Of a stretch of 64,000 nucleotides of DNA, positions 40,549 to 49,819 are shown one piece after another. Under the pieces are notes generated by a model that was not told the DNA's origin, ran no database searches, and worked only from the letters and a program-made list of their open reading frames with translations. The translations under genes and the position numbers were made by a program. Within the stretch, counting starts at the first letter, position 1. Each line of letters begins with the position of its first letter. The stretch covers positions 1 through 64,000 of the forward strand of contig JBILRW010000003.1 of the NCBI GenBank assembly GCA_044372405.1, given 5' to 3'. This DNA comes from CANGYM01 sp044372405. GTDB lineage: Bacteria; Pseudomonadota; Alphaproteobacteria; JAJTHO01; CANGYM01.

Positions 40549-43122
40549 ATGACTGATTTTGATTCGACGAATCCGACCCATCAACGTTTGGTTGAGATTG
40601 TGGCAGCGCTTCTGACGCAGAACAACAACAATAAAACGGTTGCGGCAGCCAGGTTGGCCACGATCCTTGCTTCTACCGGAAATTCAGCATTGCAAAGTAT
40701 AGGAAATCCCTACCCTGCCCGCACAATTTTGGCCTTAACCGATGAGTCAAAACGAAACCTTCTAAAAAATAACCCCTATTGGGAAATCATAGTAACGCTT
40801 GAGGATGTGACCCTGCAAAGAATTGAACTGGCCCTGGATGCCCGTCAGGGTGCTGCGGCCTATAAAGCCAAAAAAACTCCCAGCGGCAATGATTATCTTG
40901 ATTTTACCCAGCTGGCCGATTGGCTTCAAAAACAAAAGGATGCAGTGGCCAGAGCGGCATCCAGGCTTTCAGAAGCCCAAAGAAAATTTTCCGAAATGGA
41001 GCAGCGTTTTGTGACGACGCCCGTTTCAGAATATGACCGCAACCGTACGGTTGATCAGGTTTTGGCCGCCGCGTATTCAAAAACGTCCTTGTCTGGGGAA
41101 ACCTTGGCGTATCTTCCCATTTTGTTGGAAAGAACGGGATATTCTGTGGAAAATGAAGGGGCAGCAGAGGAATTTTACCTATGTCTGATGCGGGGTCTAA
41201 AAGCAGGCAGGCCGAAAAATAGCGTCGCCCAGTTAAGCGCCGCAACGCCCAACGATAATATTGTTCCTCTGATTAAGGGGCAAGTTTTACGGGACGCTGT
41301 TGAAAAACTTTTGTCCTCAAAAAAGCCTGAAAATGAACAATTTTATGAACCGGTTGCCGGGTTACTCGAACTGCTTTTGATTCATGCGTATCAAACCACG
41401 ACGGATTTTACAGTCAGGCTCGCAGAAAGAGAACAACAACGCCCAGAAGCCAAAAATGAGAAAAAAATCTATAATAAGAGACCCTTGTCCCCCGAGGCCA
41501 TAGGTCAAATCAACACGCTGATCCAACAATCATACAAAACACCGAAAGCTTTGGCCCAGGCTTTGGACTATGAGGCTCTATCACAAAAATTCCCAAATCG
41601 GATGCGAACGAACCTTTCGCTTGACATAGTTTTGGAGAATAACGACGCCCTTTTCCCAAAGGAACGAGCCGGGACCATAGAGATCCTCCTGGAAGACTTA
41701 TCTGGAAAAACGATGCCCACAGAGCAAGAGATTCAGGCTTTTCATGAAAGTTTTGAGCATTTAAAGAAACTCTATGATGTTGGCTGTGGCACTCGAACTG
41801 CACTCAATAATCACTTAAAACAGAAGGCTGAGCAAGAAAATCGCGATCTTCTCTCGCTTTATTTGCGTTCTGGAAACTTTAATTTTGATCGTGATTTTAG
41901 TAACGCGAACACCCTGCATCCGCATCTTTTCCGGGAATTATCAGAAACGGTCACAGAACTGGTTGCATCTGCCCAGGAAAAAAGAGAAAAAATCGCTGAA
42001 ATAAAAAAGGCTAATGATCAGCCCAACCTGTCAGCTTTTTGCAAAAGCCAATTTGGCGTCGATCCGTTTTATTTGTACCTGGTGCTGCATGGCGGGCAAA
42101 AGGGACAGAGGTTTAATGCAAAATTTGCCAATGAAGAAAGGGATGTCTTGATTCAATCTCACGGCGAAGATTTTAAAGCATGGGCGCATAAGGCCGAGGA
42201 GACCTTTCTTTTGGCTTTTGACCCTCTTTGTCAAGCGTTGGACACTGGTTTTCAGAGCCTATCTGCAAAGGAGAAGTCAATTCTTTTTCTCTATAACGGT
42301 GTCGGTTTTAATGACGACACACAAAAATACTATCCTTCCCAGAGACAGACGCAGGAAGCTATTAGTAAAGATACTAATGTTTCTGATGCTGCAATAAGTA
42401 TTATAAAACAAAAAGCATTACGGAAATTACTTAGCCCCTATAATTCAACAGAATTATTGTTTCCCCAAGACGAAGAGAATAAGCTGATTTTGCCTTCAGG
42501 CACATTTAAAAGTCTTTTTCTTGCAAACGATGAACGTAAAGATATAGGCGAGACAATAAGGTTTTACGCGGGCATGGCTGCCCTGGCGCCGCAATCATCA
42601 GCGTTGGAGCCCTTATGGCGCGCCTACTGTCATCCCACTTTTGAGAAAATAGCCCGAGTGATTTCTAAAAATCCATGGGATTTTTACCGAGGCGAACTCA
42701 ACACTCATCCTAACCCCTTTGACTTTCGGTTTAATCCTAAAGGGCAAAATCCAGATGATTACTTAAGCCCTGAAAACATAAAAGAAATCCTTACCGAGGC
42801 CCCAGGATTTTTGGCATGTGTGCAGGAGGCGTCGTCCTGTTTTCATCTACAGAACCCTGGACAGAATGCCCTTATTGTAAGCTATCAAAAGCCAGAAGAA
42901 GCAACAAACGAAACAAAAGGATCAGAGACCTATTTTGTTATTCATACAAAAGAACCGCTAACTGCTACAGATGCCAGCATCATCAATACAGTACCAGGTT
43001 TCACGCACGTCTGCTATCAGGCAACCGAAGAAGACCTTAAAAACCCCCCGACTGTCCTCTTTAAAGAGGATCTACCTGTGTTTGAGGCCATTAAGGAGGC
43101 TTTAGGGCAACAGAGGGGGTAA
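40549..43122 (+). CDS. Unrecognised 857-residue protein with a sigma region 4-like segment
   Basis: I cannot assign this protein. It is soluble with no signal peptide, is largely helical, and has a coiled-coil-like stretch near residues 125-160 (QLADWLQKQKDAVARAASRL). Residues about 570-640 resemble sigma-70 region 4: LSAKEKSILFLYNGVG, then an insert, then VSDAAISIIKQKALRKLLSP, close to the region 4.2 ending IEAKALRKLRHP. No regions 2 or 3 of a sigma factor are apparent. The ATG at 40549 is used; an upstream TTG adds four residues. The gene is more AT-rich than its neighbours and ends 11 bases from the convergent ubiA. Confidence 0.85.
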   Translation: MTDFDSTNPTHQRLVEIVAALLTQNNNNKTVAAARLATILASTGNSALQSIGNPYPARTILALTDESKRNLLKNNPYWEIIVTLEDVTLQRIELALDARQGAAAYKAKKTPSGNDYLDFTQLADWLQKQKDAVARAASRLSEAQRKFSEMEQRFVTTPVSEYDRNRTVDQVLAAAYSKTSLSGETLAYLPILLERTGYSVENEGAAEEFYLCLMRGLKAGRPKNSVAQLSAATPNDNIVPLIKGQVLRDAVEKLLSSKKPENEQFYEPVAGLLELLLIHAYQTTTDFTVRLAEREQQRPEAKNEKKIYNKRPLSPEAIGQINTLIQQSYKTPKALAQALDYEALSQKFPNRMRTNLSLDIVLENNDALFPKERAGTIEILLEDLSGKTMPTEQEIQAFHESFEHLKKLYDVGCGTRTALNNHLKQKAEQENRDLLSLYLRSGNFNFDRDFSNANTLHPHLFRELSETVTELVASAQEKREKIAEIKKANDQPNLSAFCKSQFGVDPFYLYLVLHGGQKGQRFNAKFANEERDVLIQSHGEDFKAWAHKAEETFLLAFDPLCQALDTGFQSLSAKEKSILFLYNGVGFNDDTQKYYPSQRQTQEAISKDTNVSDAAISIIKQKALRKLLSPYNSTELLFPQDEENKLILPSGTFKSLFLANDERKDIGETIRFYAGMAALAPQSSALEPLWRAYCHPTFEKIARVISKNPWDFYRGELNTHPNPFDFRFNPKGQNPDDYLSPENIKEILTEAPGFLACVQEASSCFHLQNPGQNALIVSYQKPEEATNETKGSETYFVIHTKEPLTATDASIINTVPGFTHVCYQATEEDLKNPPTVLFKEDLPVFEAIKEALGQQRG

Positions 43123-43133
43123 TCTCACTCCCC

Positions 43134-43928
43134 CTACCCCACCAACAAATCCCCCATAATCACCAACCCCAGCCAGCCGTTTTGATCAAACCAGCGGGCT
43201 GTTTGGGGGTGATTTTCGGGGGACCAGAAACGCGCCAGGGCGGCGCACCAAATCACCCCGAACAGCAAAATCAATGGCGCGAAGGTGCCCCACAGCACAA
43301 AGGTGAGGGCATAAAGGAGCAGAACCGCCGTTTTTACCTGAGACCCAAACAATAAGGCACCGGATTTTAAGTGTAGTTTTGCATCATCCGTGCGATCTTG
43401 ACAGGCGTACAGGGTGTCATAGGCCAAGGTCCACACCACGCACGCCCCATACAAAATCCATGGCATGGGCTGCCCCAGGGTGGCGGCCACCACCAAAACA
43501 CCGGCGTTAAAGGTCAGGGCCAAAATGACCTGGGGCCAAAAGAAAAATCGCTTCGCCAGCGGATATAAAATCACCAGCGGCATCGTGGCCAAGCCCACCA
43601 GAATGGCTTGCCGGGGTAGTTGGAGGAGCACCCCAAGACCCAAAAGCAAAAAAAACACCAAAACCAACAGGGCCTGGCGTGGGTTAACCTTGCCCGAGGC
43701 CAGGGGGCGATGACGGGTGCGGGCCACGGCCGCATCAATGCGGCGATCCCACAAATCGTTGATGATGCAGCCCGCGCTGCGCATGGCAAAGGACCCCAGA
43801 AAAAACAAGACATAAAAAAAGAGCGGGGCCTGAAACAGGGCCAGGGCAAAGGCACAGGGCCAAAACAATAACAATGTCCCCACAGGTTTTTTTAGACGTA
43901 TGAGGTGCCCCAGATCCCCCAATGTCAT
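43134..43928 (-). CDS. ubiA: 4-hydroxybenzoate polyprenyltransferase
   Basis: UbiA prenylates 4-hydroxybenzoate in ubiquinone synthesis. The 264-residue membrane protein has about eight helices, the first Asp-rich motif INDLWDRRIDAAVART and the second, YACQDRTDDAKLHLKS. It begins nine bases after fliP on the same strand and ends near the convergent unknown gene. Slightly shorter than many homologues (about 290). Confidence 0.95.
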   Translation of the reverse strand: MTLGDLGHLIRLKKPVGTLLLFWPCAFALALFQAPLFFYVLFFLGSFAMRSAGCIINDLWDRRIDAAVARTRHRPLASGKVNPRQALLVLVFFLLLGLGVLLQLPRQAILVGLATMPLVILYPLAKRFFFWPQVILALTFNAGVLVVAATLGQPMPWILYGACVVWTLAYDTLYACQDRTDDAKLHLKSGALLFGSQVKTAVLLLYALTFVLWGTFAPLILLFGVIWCAALARFWSPENHPQTARWFDQNGWLGLVIMGDLLVG

Positions 43929-43937
43929 GAGGCCTCC

Positions 43938-44693
43938 CTACCCAAAACTCTGCACCAAAGAGCCCGCCAAAATATACCACCCATCCACCAAGACAAAGAA
44001 AATCAGCTTAAACGGTAAGGAAATGGACACCGGCGGCAGCATCATCATCCCCATGGACATTAAAATGCTGGACACCACCATATCGATAATCAAAAACGGG
44101 ATGAAAATCAAAAACCCCATTTCAAACGCGCGGCGCAATTCACTTAGGATAAAGGCGGGGATGAGTATGCGAAACGGCAGGGCTTCGGGGGTGGTCACCT
44201 CCGTTTTTTTCACCAGATTCACAAACAACGCCACATCCTTTTCCCGAACTTGCTTTCGCATAAAGGCATGAAAGGGCTTGCCCACCAGCGTTAACGCTTC
44301 TTCTTCTGTGATTTTTTCCGCCATCATGGGCTCAATGGCGGTGGTATAGGCTTCTTCTAACGTGGGCGTCATAATAAACAGCGTCATGAAGAGCGCCAAG
44401 CCAATCAGCACCACATTGGGCGGGGTTTGTTGCAACCCCAGCGCAGTGCGCAAAAAGGAAAACACAATAATAATGCGGGTAAAGGATGTCACCATCACCA
44501 AAATGGACGGCGCCAGGCTAAGGACCGTAATGAGGGCCACCAACTGAAAAATTCGTCCCGAGGCCTCCCCCTGCATCTCGTCCGCAAAATCAATGGAAAT
44601 GGCCTGGGCCCAGGCCCCAGCGGGACCAAGCAGCAGAATCGCCACAAAAAAACCAAGGATCATACCAACCCTGGTCATGACAACTTTAGACAT
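43938..44693 (-). CDS. fliP: Flagellar type III export protein FliP
   Basis: FliP is the core of the export gate of the flagellar secretion system. The 251-residue protein has a cleavable-looking signal peptide (about residues 1-30, ending AWAQA), then LVALITVLSLAPSILVMVTSFTRI-type segments, FLRTALGLQQTPPNVVLIGLALFMT and the C-terminal GMMMLPPVSISLPFKL block. It is isolated from other flagellar export genes; hemH is upstream and ubiA downstream. Confidence 0.96.
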   Translation of the reverse strand: MSKVVMTRVGMILGFFVAILLLGPAGAWAQAISIDFADEMQGEASGRIFQLVALITVLSLAPSILVMVTSFTRIIIVFSFLRTALGLQQTPPNVVLIGLALFMTLFIMTPTLEEAYTTAIEPMMAEKITEEEALTLVGKPFHAFMRKQVREKDVALFVNLVKKTEVTTPEALPFRILIPAFILSELRRAFEMGFLIFIPFLIIDMVVSSILMSMGMMMLPPVSISLPFKLIFFVLVDGWYILAGSLVQSFG

Positions 44694-44755
44694 AGGGTGT
44701 TTCCTCTCCCTTTATTGTCCCCATGGGGCCTAAATTGGGGTCAAAAGTCAAGGGT

Positions 44756-45760
44756 CTATCGACACGCACAACCGGAAAAATCATCAGGGCAGCGCGCGGG
44801 GGGCGGACAGAGAGCGCCTGGGGCGGACAGAGTGGTTTTTACCACATCCGCCAGAGCCGCCATATACAGGGGATGATCCGCCACAGTACCAATGCGTGTC
44901 ATTTGGGGAACGCCGGCTTCCTCAGCCAAATGTCGGTATTCAATATCCAGCTCCACCAGGGTTTCGGAATGCTCGGACACAAAGGCAATGGGGACAATGG
45001 CCAGATTTTTTTTCTGGTCCCCTGCCCTCTTAAGTTCCGATTCTGTGGACGGTCCAATCCATGTCATGGGTCCGACACGACTTTGATAACAAATCTGAAA
45101 ATCCAGGTTTGGGATGGCCAACTGGGCCACCACCGCCGCCACGGTTTGTTCCACCTGCCATTGATAGGGATCTCCGTCTTTCACAATTTTTTCGGGCAAC
45201 CCATGGGCGGAAAAGAGGACTCTCGTGTTGGTAAAATCAACAGCGGCCTCGGTGATTTTGGCCGCAACGGCCTGAATCCACAGGGGGTGCGTTGGATAAC
45301 AACAGGCGGTTTGGGTGGGGGCGGCTAGTCCCTTTTCCTTGGCCACCTCATACCATTTTTTCACCGATGATCCGGTTGTTGTGGTTGAAAATTGGGGATA
45401 AAGGGGCAGTAAAATCACACGATCCGGGGCATAGGCCAAAACATCATCCACCACAGCCTCTGTCATGGGGTGCCAATAACGCATGCAAATAAAGGTCTTT
45501 GTATCAGGCCCAAGCAGGGTCTGCAGGGCGCTGGCCTGAGCCTGAGTATTTTCCAAAATGGGGGATTTGCCCCCGATGTGATCATAAATTTTCGCCGCCA
45601 CGGGGGCCCGTTTGCGGGAAATCAGCTGCGCCAGCAGGTACCGAAAGAATCCAGGCACCCGTATAATTGCCGGATCATTAAACAAATTAAACAAAAACGG
45701 GCGTACGGATTCGGTTTTATCCGGTCCCCCAAGATTAAACAAAACAACGGCGGTTTTCAT
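44756..45760 (-). CDS. hemH: Ferrochelatase
   Basis: HemH inserts Fe2+ into protoporphyrin IX. The 334-residue protein starts MKTAVVLFNLGGPDKTESV, has the YPQFSTTTTGSS segment and the active-site histidine in LFSAHGLPEKI, and the C-terminal HSETLVELDIEY. The tail carries four cysteines (ALCPPPARCPDDFSGCACR), possibly an iron-sulfur site, since some bacterial ferrochelatases including the Caulobacter enzyme hold a [2Fe-2S] cluster. A long upstream frame extension (to 46096) is antisense to ettA and rejected. Heme supply fits the ccm genes in the window. Confidence 0.95.
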   Translation of the reverse strand: MKTAVVLFNLGGPDKTESVRPFLFNLFNDPAIIRVPGFFRYLLAQLISRKRAPVAAKIYDHIGGKSPILENTQAQASALQTLLGPDTKTFICMRYWHPMTEAVVDDVLAYAPDRVILLPLYPQFSTTTTGSSVKKWYEVAKEKGLAAPTQTACCYPTHPLWIQAVAAKITEAAVDFTNTRVLFSAHGLPEKIVKDGDPYQWQVEQTVAAVVAQLAIPNLDFQICYQSRVGPMTWIGPSTESELKRAGDQKKNLAIVPIAFVSEHSETLVELDIEYRHLAEEAGVPQMTRIGTVADHPLYMAALADVVKTTLSAPGALCPPPARCPDDFSGCACR

Positions 45761-45884
45761 GATGCGTGCTTTCTCTATCTCTTGATGTCCTAAGAAAACG
45801 CTTTCTTGGAAAACCCTCCCTCGACATCTTGGCGTCTTTATGTCACAAGAAAGCCCTGTGATCAAATGATTCTGGGGGAAAGCC

Positions 45885-47564
45885 ATGGCCGAGCAATATA
45901 TTTTCACCATGCAGGGCGTAACCAAACGCTTAAAAACCGGAAAAACCCTGTTTGATAACATCTGGTTGTCGTACTTGCCCGGCGCAAAAATTGGTGTCAT
46001 TGGGCACAATGGATCCGGTAAATCCACGTTACTCAAAATCATGGCGGGGCTGGATACGGATTTTACCGGCGAAACCATCCTGGCCAAGGGGGCCAAGGTT
46101 GGCTATCTGGCGCAAGAGCCCGATATGGACCCAAACAAAACCGTCCGCGAAGTTGCCACCGAAGGGTTGGGCGAGATCTCTCAGATGCTGCAAGAATTTG
46201 AGGCCATCAGCCTAAAAATGGCGGAAGAGATCACCGATGATGAAATGAACGCCCTGCTGGAAAAACAGGGGGATCTTCAGGAAAAAATCGATGCCGTGGA
46301 CGGATGGGATCTGGACCGGCACATAGATATTGCCATGGATGCCTTGCGCTGTCCGGAGCCCGATCAAAAAGTGGGCGTTCTTTCCGGCGGGGAAAAACGC
46401 CGCGTGGCCCTGTGTCGTCTGCTGCTGCAAAAGCCCGATATGCTGCTGCTGGATGAGCCCACCAACCACCTGGATGCTCTGTCCGTGGCCTGGCTGGAAC
46501 GTCATTTGCGGGATTATGCGGGTACTGTGATTGTGGTCACCCACGACCGGTATTTCCTGGATAACATCACCGAATGGATTTTGGAAATCGACCAGGGGAC
46601 CTTTCGCCCGTATCACGCCAATTACAAAGAATGGCTGAAACAAAAACAAAAAATCCTGCACGATCAGCAAAGCCAGGAAAATAAACTGTCCAAAGCCCTG
46701 GAAGAAGAACTCGCCTGGGTCAATGAATCCCCCAAGGGGCGGATGAAAAAAAGTAAGGCCAGGCTCACCGCCTTTGAAAAATCCACGGCGAATCAACGGG
46801 AAACCAAGGCCTATACCTCTCAGATCATTATTCCGGACGGGGAAACCTTGGGCGATCAAGTCATTACCTTTGAGGATATTACCAAGGCCGAAAATGACCG
46901 CGTGCTGATTGATGCCTTTTCTGCCGCCATCCCCAAGGGGGCCATTGTGGGGATTATCGGGGCCAACGGGGCGGGGAAAACAACGCTGTTTCGCATGATT
47001 ACGGGGCAAGCCACCCCCGATACCGGCAGCATCGCCATCGGGCAAAAGGTCAGTTTGGGATACGTCGATCAATCCCGGGATATTTTAAACGATGAGGACA
47101 CGATCTGGCAGGCCATCTCCGGCGGGGCGGAGGTTCTGGATCTGGGTGGGCGCGATGTTAACAGCCGCGCCTATTGTTCCTGGTTTCATTTTAAGGGGGC
47201 GGATCAACAAAAAAAACTCCGGGATCTCTCCGGCGGAGAGCGCAACCGCGTTCACTTGGCCCGCATACTCAAGGCCCGTCACAACGTCCTGCTGCTGGAT
47301 GAGCCCACCAATGATCTGGACATTGAAACCCTGCGCGCTCTGGAAGAAGCCCTGTTGGATTTTTCCGGCGTGGCCCTGATTATTTCCCACGATCGCTGGT
47401 TTTTGGACCGGATTGCCACCCACATCATTGCCTATGAGGGGGATTCCAACGTCCATTTCCACGTGGGAAACTACGCCAGCTACGTCGATGACGCCAAGGC
47501 CCGCCTGGGTGATGACCTGCTGGCCCCGCATCGGCTGAAGTATAAGGCACTGCGGCGGGGGTAG
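45885..47564 (+). CDS. ettA: Energy-dependent translational throttle protein EttA (ABC-F)
   Basis: EttA binds the ribosomal E site and gates entry into elongation by the energy state. The 559-residue protein has two ABC domains: GHNGSGKSTLLKIMAG with LSGGEKRRVALCRLLL and LLLDEPTNHLD, and GANGAGKTTLFRMITG with LSGGERNRVHLARIL and LLLDEPTNDLD. The EttA arm insertion (residues about 95-140) and the linker (PKGRMKKSKARLTAFEK) are present. tgggggaaagcc precedes the ATG. It is divergent from hemH. Confidence 0.97.
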   Translation: MAEQYIFTMQGVTKRLKTGKTLFDNIWLSYLPGAKIGVIGHNGSGKSTLLKIMAGLDTDFTGETILAKGAKVGYLAQEPDMDPNKTVREVATEGLGEISQMLQEFEAISLKMAEEITDDEMNALLEKQGDLQEKIDAVDGWDLDRHIDIAMDALRCPEPDQKVGVLSGGEKRRVALCRLLLQKPDMLLLDEPTNHLDALSVAWLERHLRDYAGTVIVVTHDRYFLDNITEWILEIDQGTFRPYHANYKEWLKQKQKILHDQQSQENKLSKALEEELAWVNESPKGRMKKSKARLTAFEKSTANQRETKAYTSQIIIPDGETLGDQVITFEDITKAENDRVLIDAFSAAIPKGAIVGIIGANGAGKTTLFRMITGQATPDTGSIAIGQKVSLGYVDQSRDILNDEDTIWQAISGGAEVLDLGGRDVNSRAYCSWFHFKGADQQKKLRDLSGGERNRVHLARILKARHNVLLLDEPTNDLDIETLRALEEALLDFSGVALIISHDRWFLDRIATHIIAYEGDSNVHFHVGNYASYVDDAKARLGDDLLAPHRLKYKALRRG

Positions 47565-47591
47565 ACTAACGAGATATAAGGGAAATCCGCC

Positions 47592-48560
47592 TTAATCCCC
47601 ATACCACAACGCCCGAAACACACTACGCCCATCGGCTGTGCCTTGACCGGCCAAGTCATGGGCTGTGCCGTGATCTGGTGAGGTCCTGAGAAACGGCAGC
47701 CCCAGCGTTACATTCACCGTGTTCCAAAAATCCAGGGCCTTAATGGGGCCCAAAACCTGGTCATGATACATCCCCACAATGACATCATAACGATTCAGAT
47801 CCCTAAAAACCGTATCCGCCGGTAGTGGACCCTCAAGATGGGCAGACAGTTTTTTTTTCAACGTGTTAAGGGTGGGGGTGATCACTGTTTGTTCCTCTTT
47901 TCCCAAATGCCCTTCTTCCCCCGCGTGGGGATTTAAACCGCAAACGGCGATTCTTAGGGGGAGAAAACGGGACTTTAGGCTGTCAACCAACACTGTGAGT
48001 GTTTTGGTTAAACGTTCGGGCGTAATCGCTTGGGGCACAGCTTTCAGCGGGATATGAATGGTTAAGGGCACCACCCGCAGTGCCGGTGCGTCCAGCATCA
48101 TCACCACATCATCCGCCGCCAAACCGCACAAATTGGCCAGATAATCCGTGTGTCCCGTGGCGGTAAAGCCCGCCTGATACAAACTGGCTTTATGCAGGGG
48201 CAATGTCATTAAGGCGCGGGCCAGGCCCAACCGCAGATGCTGAGCGGCGGTTTTCAGGGCAAGAAGAGTGATGTCTGCATACAAGGGCGACGGGGTTCCT
48301 ATGGTTAACGCCGAGGGTCCTGGCAGAGGGAAGACGGGTAAAGCATCCTGAAAAAGGGTAACGGCGTCTTGGGGCGTATCAATGGTTTGCACGGGAATCG
48401 TTAAGCCCAAACAGTCGGCCATAGCCTCTACATGATCCGGATGGGCCAACAGATAAAACGGGGGTAAAGGGTTCCCCTGGCGATTCACCCAAAGGCGCAA
48501 AAGAATATCCAGCCCGACACCGGTGGGATCTCCACATGTGACCGCCAGGGGAGGCATCAT
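47592..48560 (-). CDS. pdxA: 4-hydroxythreonine-4-phosphate dehydrogenase
   Basis: PdxA oxidises 4-phosphohydroxy-L-threonine in pyridoxal phosphate synthesis. The 322-residue protein has the GDPTGVGLDILLRL N-terminus, the metal-binding histidine in TGHTDYLANL, NPHAGEEGHLGKEE and MYHDQVLGPIK. It overlaps surA by four bases, the conserved surA-pdxA linkage; rsmA (ksgA), which often follows, is absent. Confidence 0.96.
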   Translation of the reverse strand: MMPPLAVTCGDPTGVGLDILLRLWVNRQGNPLPPFYLLAHPDHVEAMADCLGLTIPVQTIDTPQDAVTLFQDALPVFPLPGPSALTIGTPSPLYADITLLALKTAAQHLRLGLARALMTLPLHKASLYQAGFTATGHTDYLANLCGLAADDVVMMLDAPALRVVPLTIHIPLKAVPQAITPERLTKTLTVLVDSLKSRFLPLRIAVCGLNPHAGEEGHLGKEEQTVITPTLNTLKKKLSAHLEGPLPADTVFRDLNRYDVIVGMYHDQVLGPIKALDFWNTVNVTLGLPFLRTSPDHGTAHDLAGQGTADGRSVFRALWYGD

Positions 48561-49807
48561 CCGTCAACTCGGACAATCACGGCGTTTTCTCTTTCCCGGC
48601 GCAGCAATTGTTGCGACAACTGCGTAGCTCGCTCGGAAAAGAGCGCCCGTTTGATATTTTCCGAATCCGCATCCACCACCGTGTTGGTATACTGGGGATT
48701 GTTCTGCTGGCAAATGGTCATAAACACCAGGGTATTGTCCATGGGCATGGGGGGGGTGGTTTGATTCTGGCTGAGTTTCATCACCTGCTCCTGAACCGGT
48801 TTGGGCATTTTCCCAACGGTAATGCCGCGACTATAGCCCGAGGCCGTATAGCCACGTTCTTTGGCCAACGCCTCTGCCGACGCGCAATCTTTAACCGTCT
48901 CTTTGATTTCCAACGCAGCCTCAGCCGCCTTGGCATCATCCACAAAGGGAACAATGGTCTGAAACACATCCATCAACGTTTGATTTTCCATGACAACACC
49001 CACCAGGCGTTGATCATTGACTTTATAGATTTTATACCCCATTTGTGTGCGGATGGGCTGACTAACCCCCCCTTTATCCAGGCGCGTAATGACCTTTTGA
49101 ACATCGGGGGGCAATTGATCTGCCACCAGCCAACCAATGGTGCCCCCGTTGGCTGCCGTGGCACTTTGGGAAAACTGACGGGCCACACTTTCAAAACGGG
49201 CCCCTTTAACGATTTGATCATAAAGGGTCTGGGCGTTTTTGGCCATTTCGTCTTCTTGTGACGGAACATTCACAAACAACAGAATTTCCGACAGATAATA
49301 TTCTGTTTTTCCCTGGTTGCGGGCCATTCTGGCCTTGGTAATGGCAATATCCGCATCGGAAATCATCATTTGGTCGCGATATTTTTTTTGAATCACCTGC
49401 TGCCAACCCAGGGTCGCCAGGATTTGTTTTTTCAGCGTGGTTTCATCAATGCCCTTTTTTTCCATTTCTGGAATCAACTGACCCGGGGCAATGTTGTTGC
49501 GCTTTTCAATAGAGGTATAGGTTTTTTTGATTTCTGCGTCATCGATGTCGACCTCTTCTCGCTTGGCCACTTGACGCTGCACTTCTTCGTCAATCAAAAG
49601 TTCCCGGACCTGCTGACGGAGTTGATCCTTGACCCGTTCATCCTCTGGCATTTTTGAGGAAAGAAAAAGAATCGTTAAGCGTGTTTCCACATCATGTGTT
49701 GTAATAATCGCATCCCCCACACGGGCGGCAATGCCCGTTTCCGCCATTCCTGATGATGTGGGCAAAGCCAAAAAACCCACAAAAAATAAAAAGAACAGCC
49801 TGATCAT
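48557..49807 (-). CDS. surA: Periplasmic chaperone and peptidyl-prolyl isomerase SurA
   Basis: SurA escorts outer-membrane proteins through the periplasm. The 416-residue protein has a signal peptide (about residues 1-22, FFLFFVGFLALPTSSGMA), a SurA N-terminal helical domain (AARVGDAIITTHDVETRL onward) and one parvulin domain near 175-275 (YLSEILLFVNVP, ANGGTIGWLVADQLP, GYKIYKVND). A second parvulin domain is not clearly visible. It is downstream of the DUF4340 gene by 12 bases. Confidence 0.92.
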   Translation of the reverse strand: MIRLFFLFFVGFLALPTSSGMAETGIAARVGDAIITTHDVETRLTILFLSSKMPEDERVKDQLRQQVRELLIDEEVQRQVAKREEVDIDDAEIKKTYTSIEKRNNIAPGQLIPEMEKKGIDETTLKKQILATLGWQQVIQKKYRDQMMISDADIAITKARMARNQGKTEYYLSEILLFVNVPSQEDEMAKNAQTLYDQIVKGARFESVARQFSQSATAANGGTIGWLVADQLPPDVQKVITRLDKGGVSQPIRTQMGYKIYKVNDQRLVGVVMENQTLMDVFQTIVPFVDDAKAAEAALEIKETVKDCASAEALAKERGYTASGYSRGITVGKMPKPVQEQVMKLSQNQTTPPMPMDNTLVFMTICQQNNPQYTNTVVDADSENIKRALFSERATQLSQQLLRRERENAVIVRVDG

Positions 49808-49819
49808 GAAAACACTCCC

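Noticed and set aside
45761..46096. N-terminal extension of hemH
   Set aside because: It lies opposite ettA; the family start is the MKTAVVLFNLGG at 45760.
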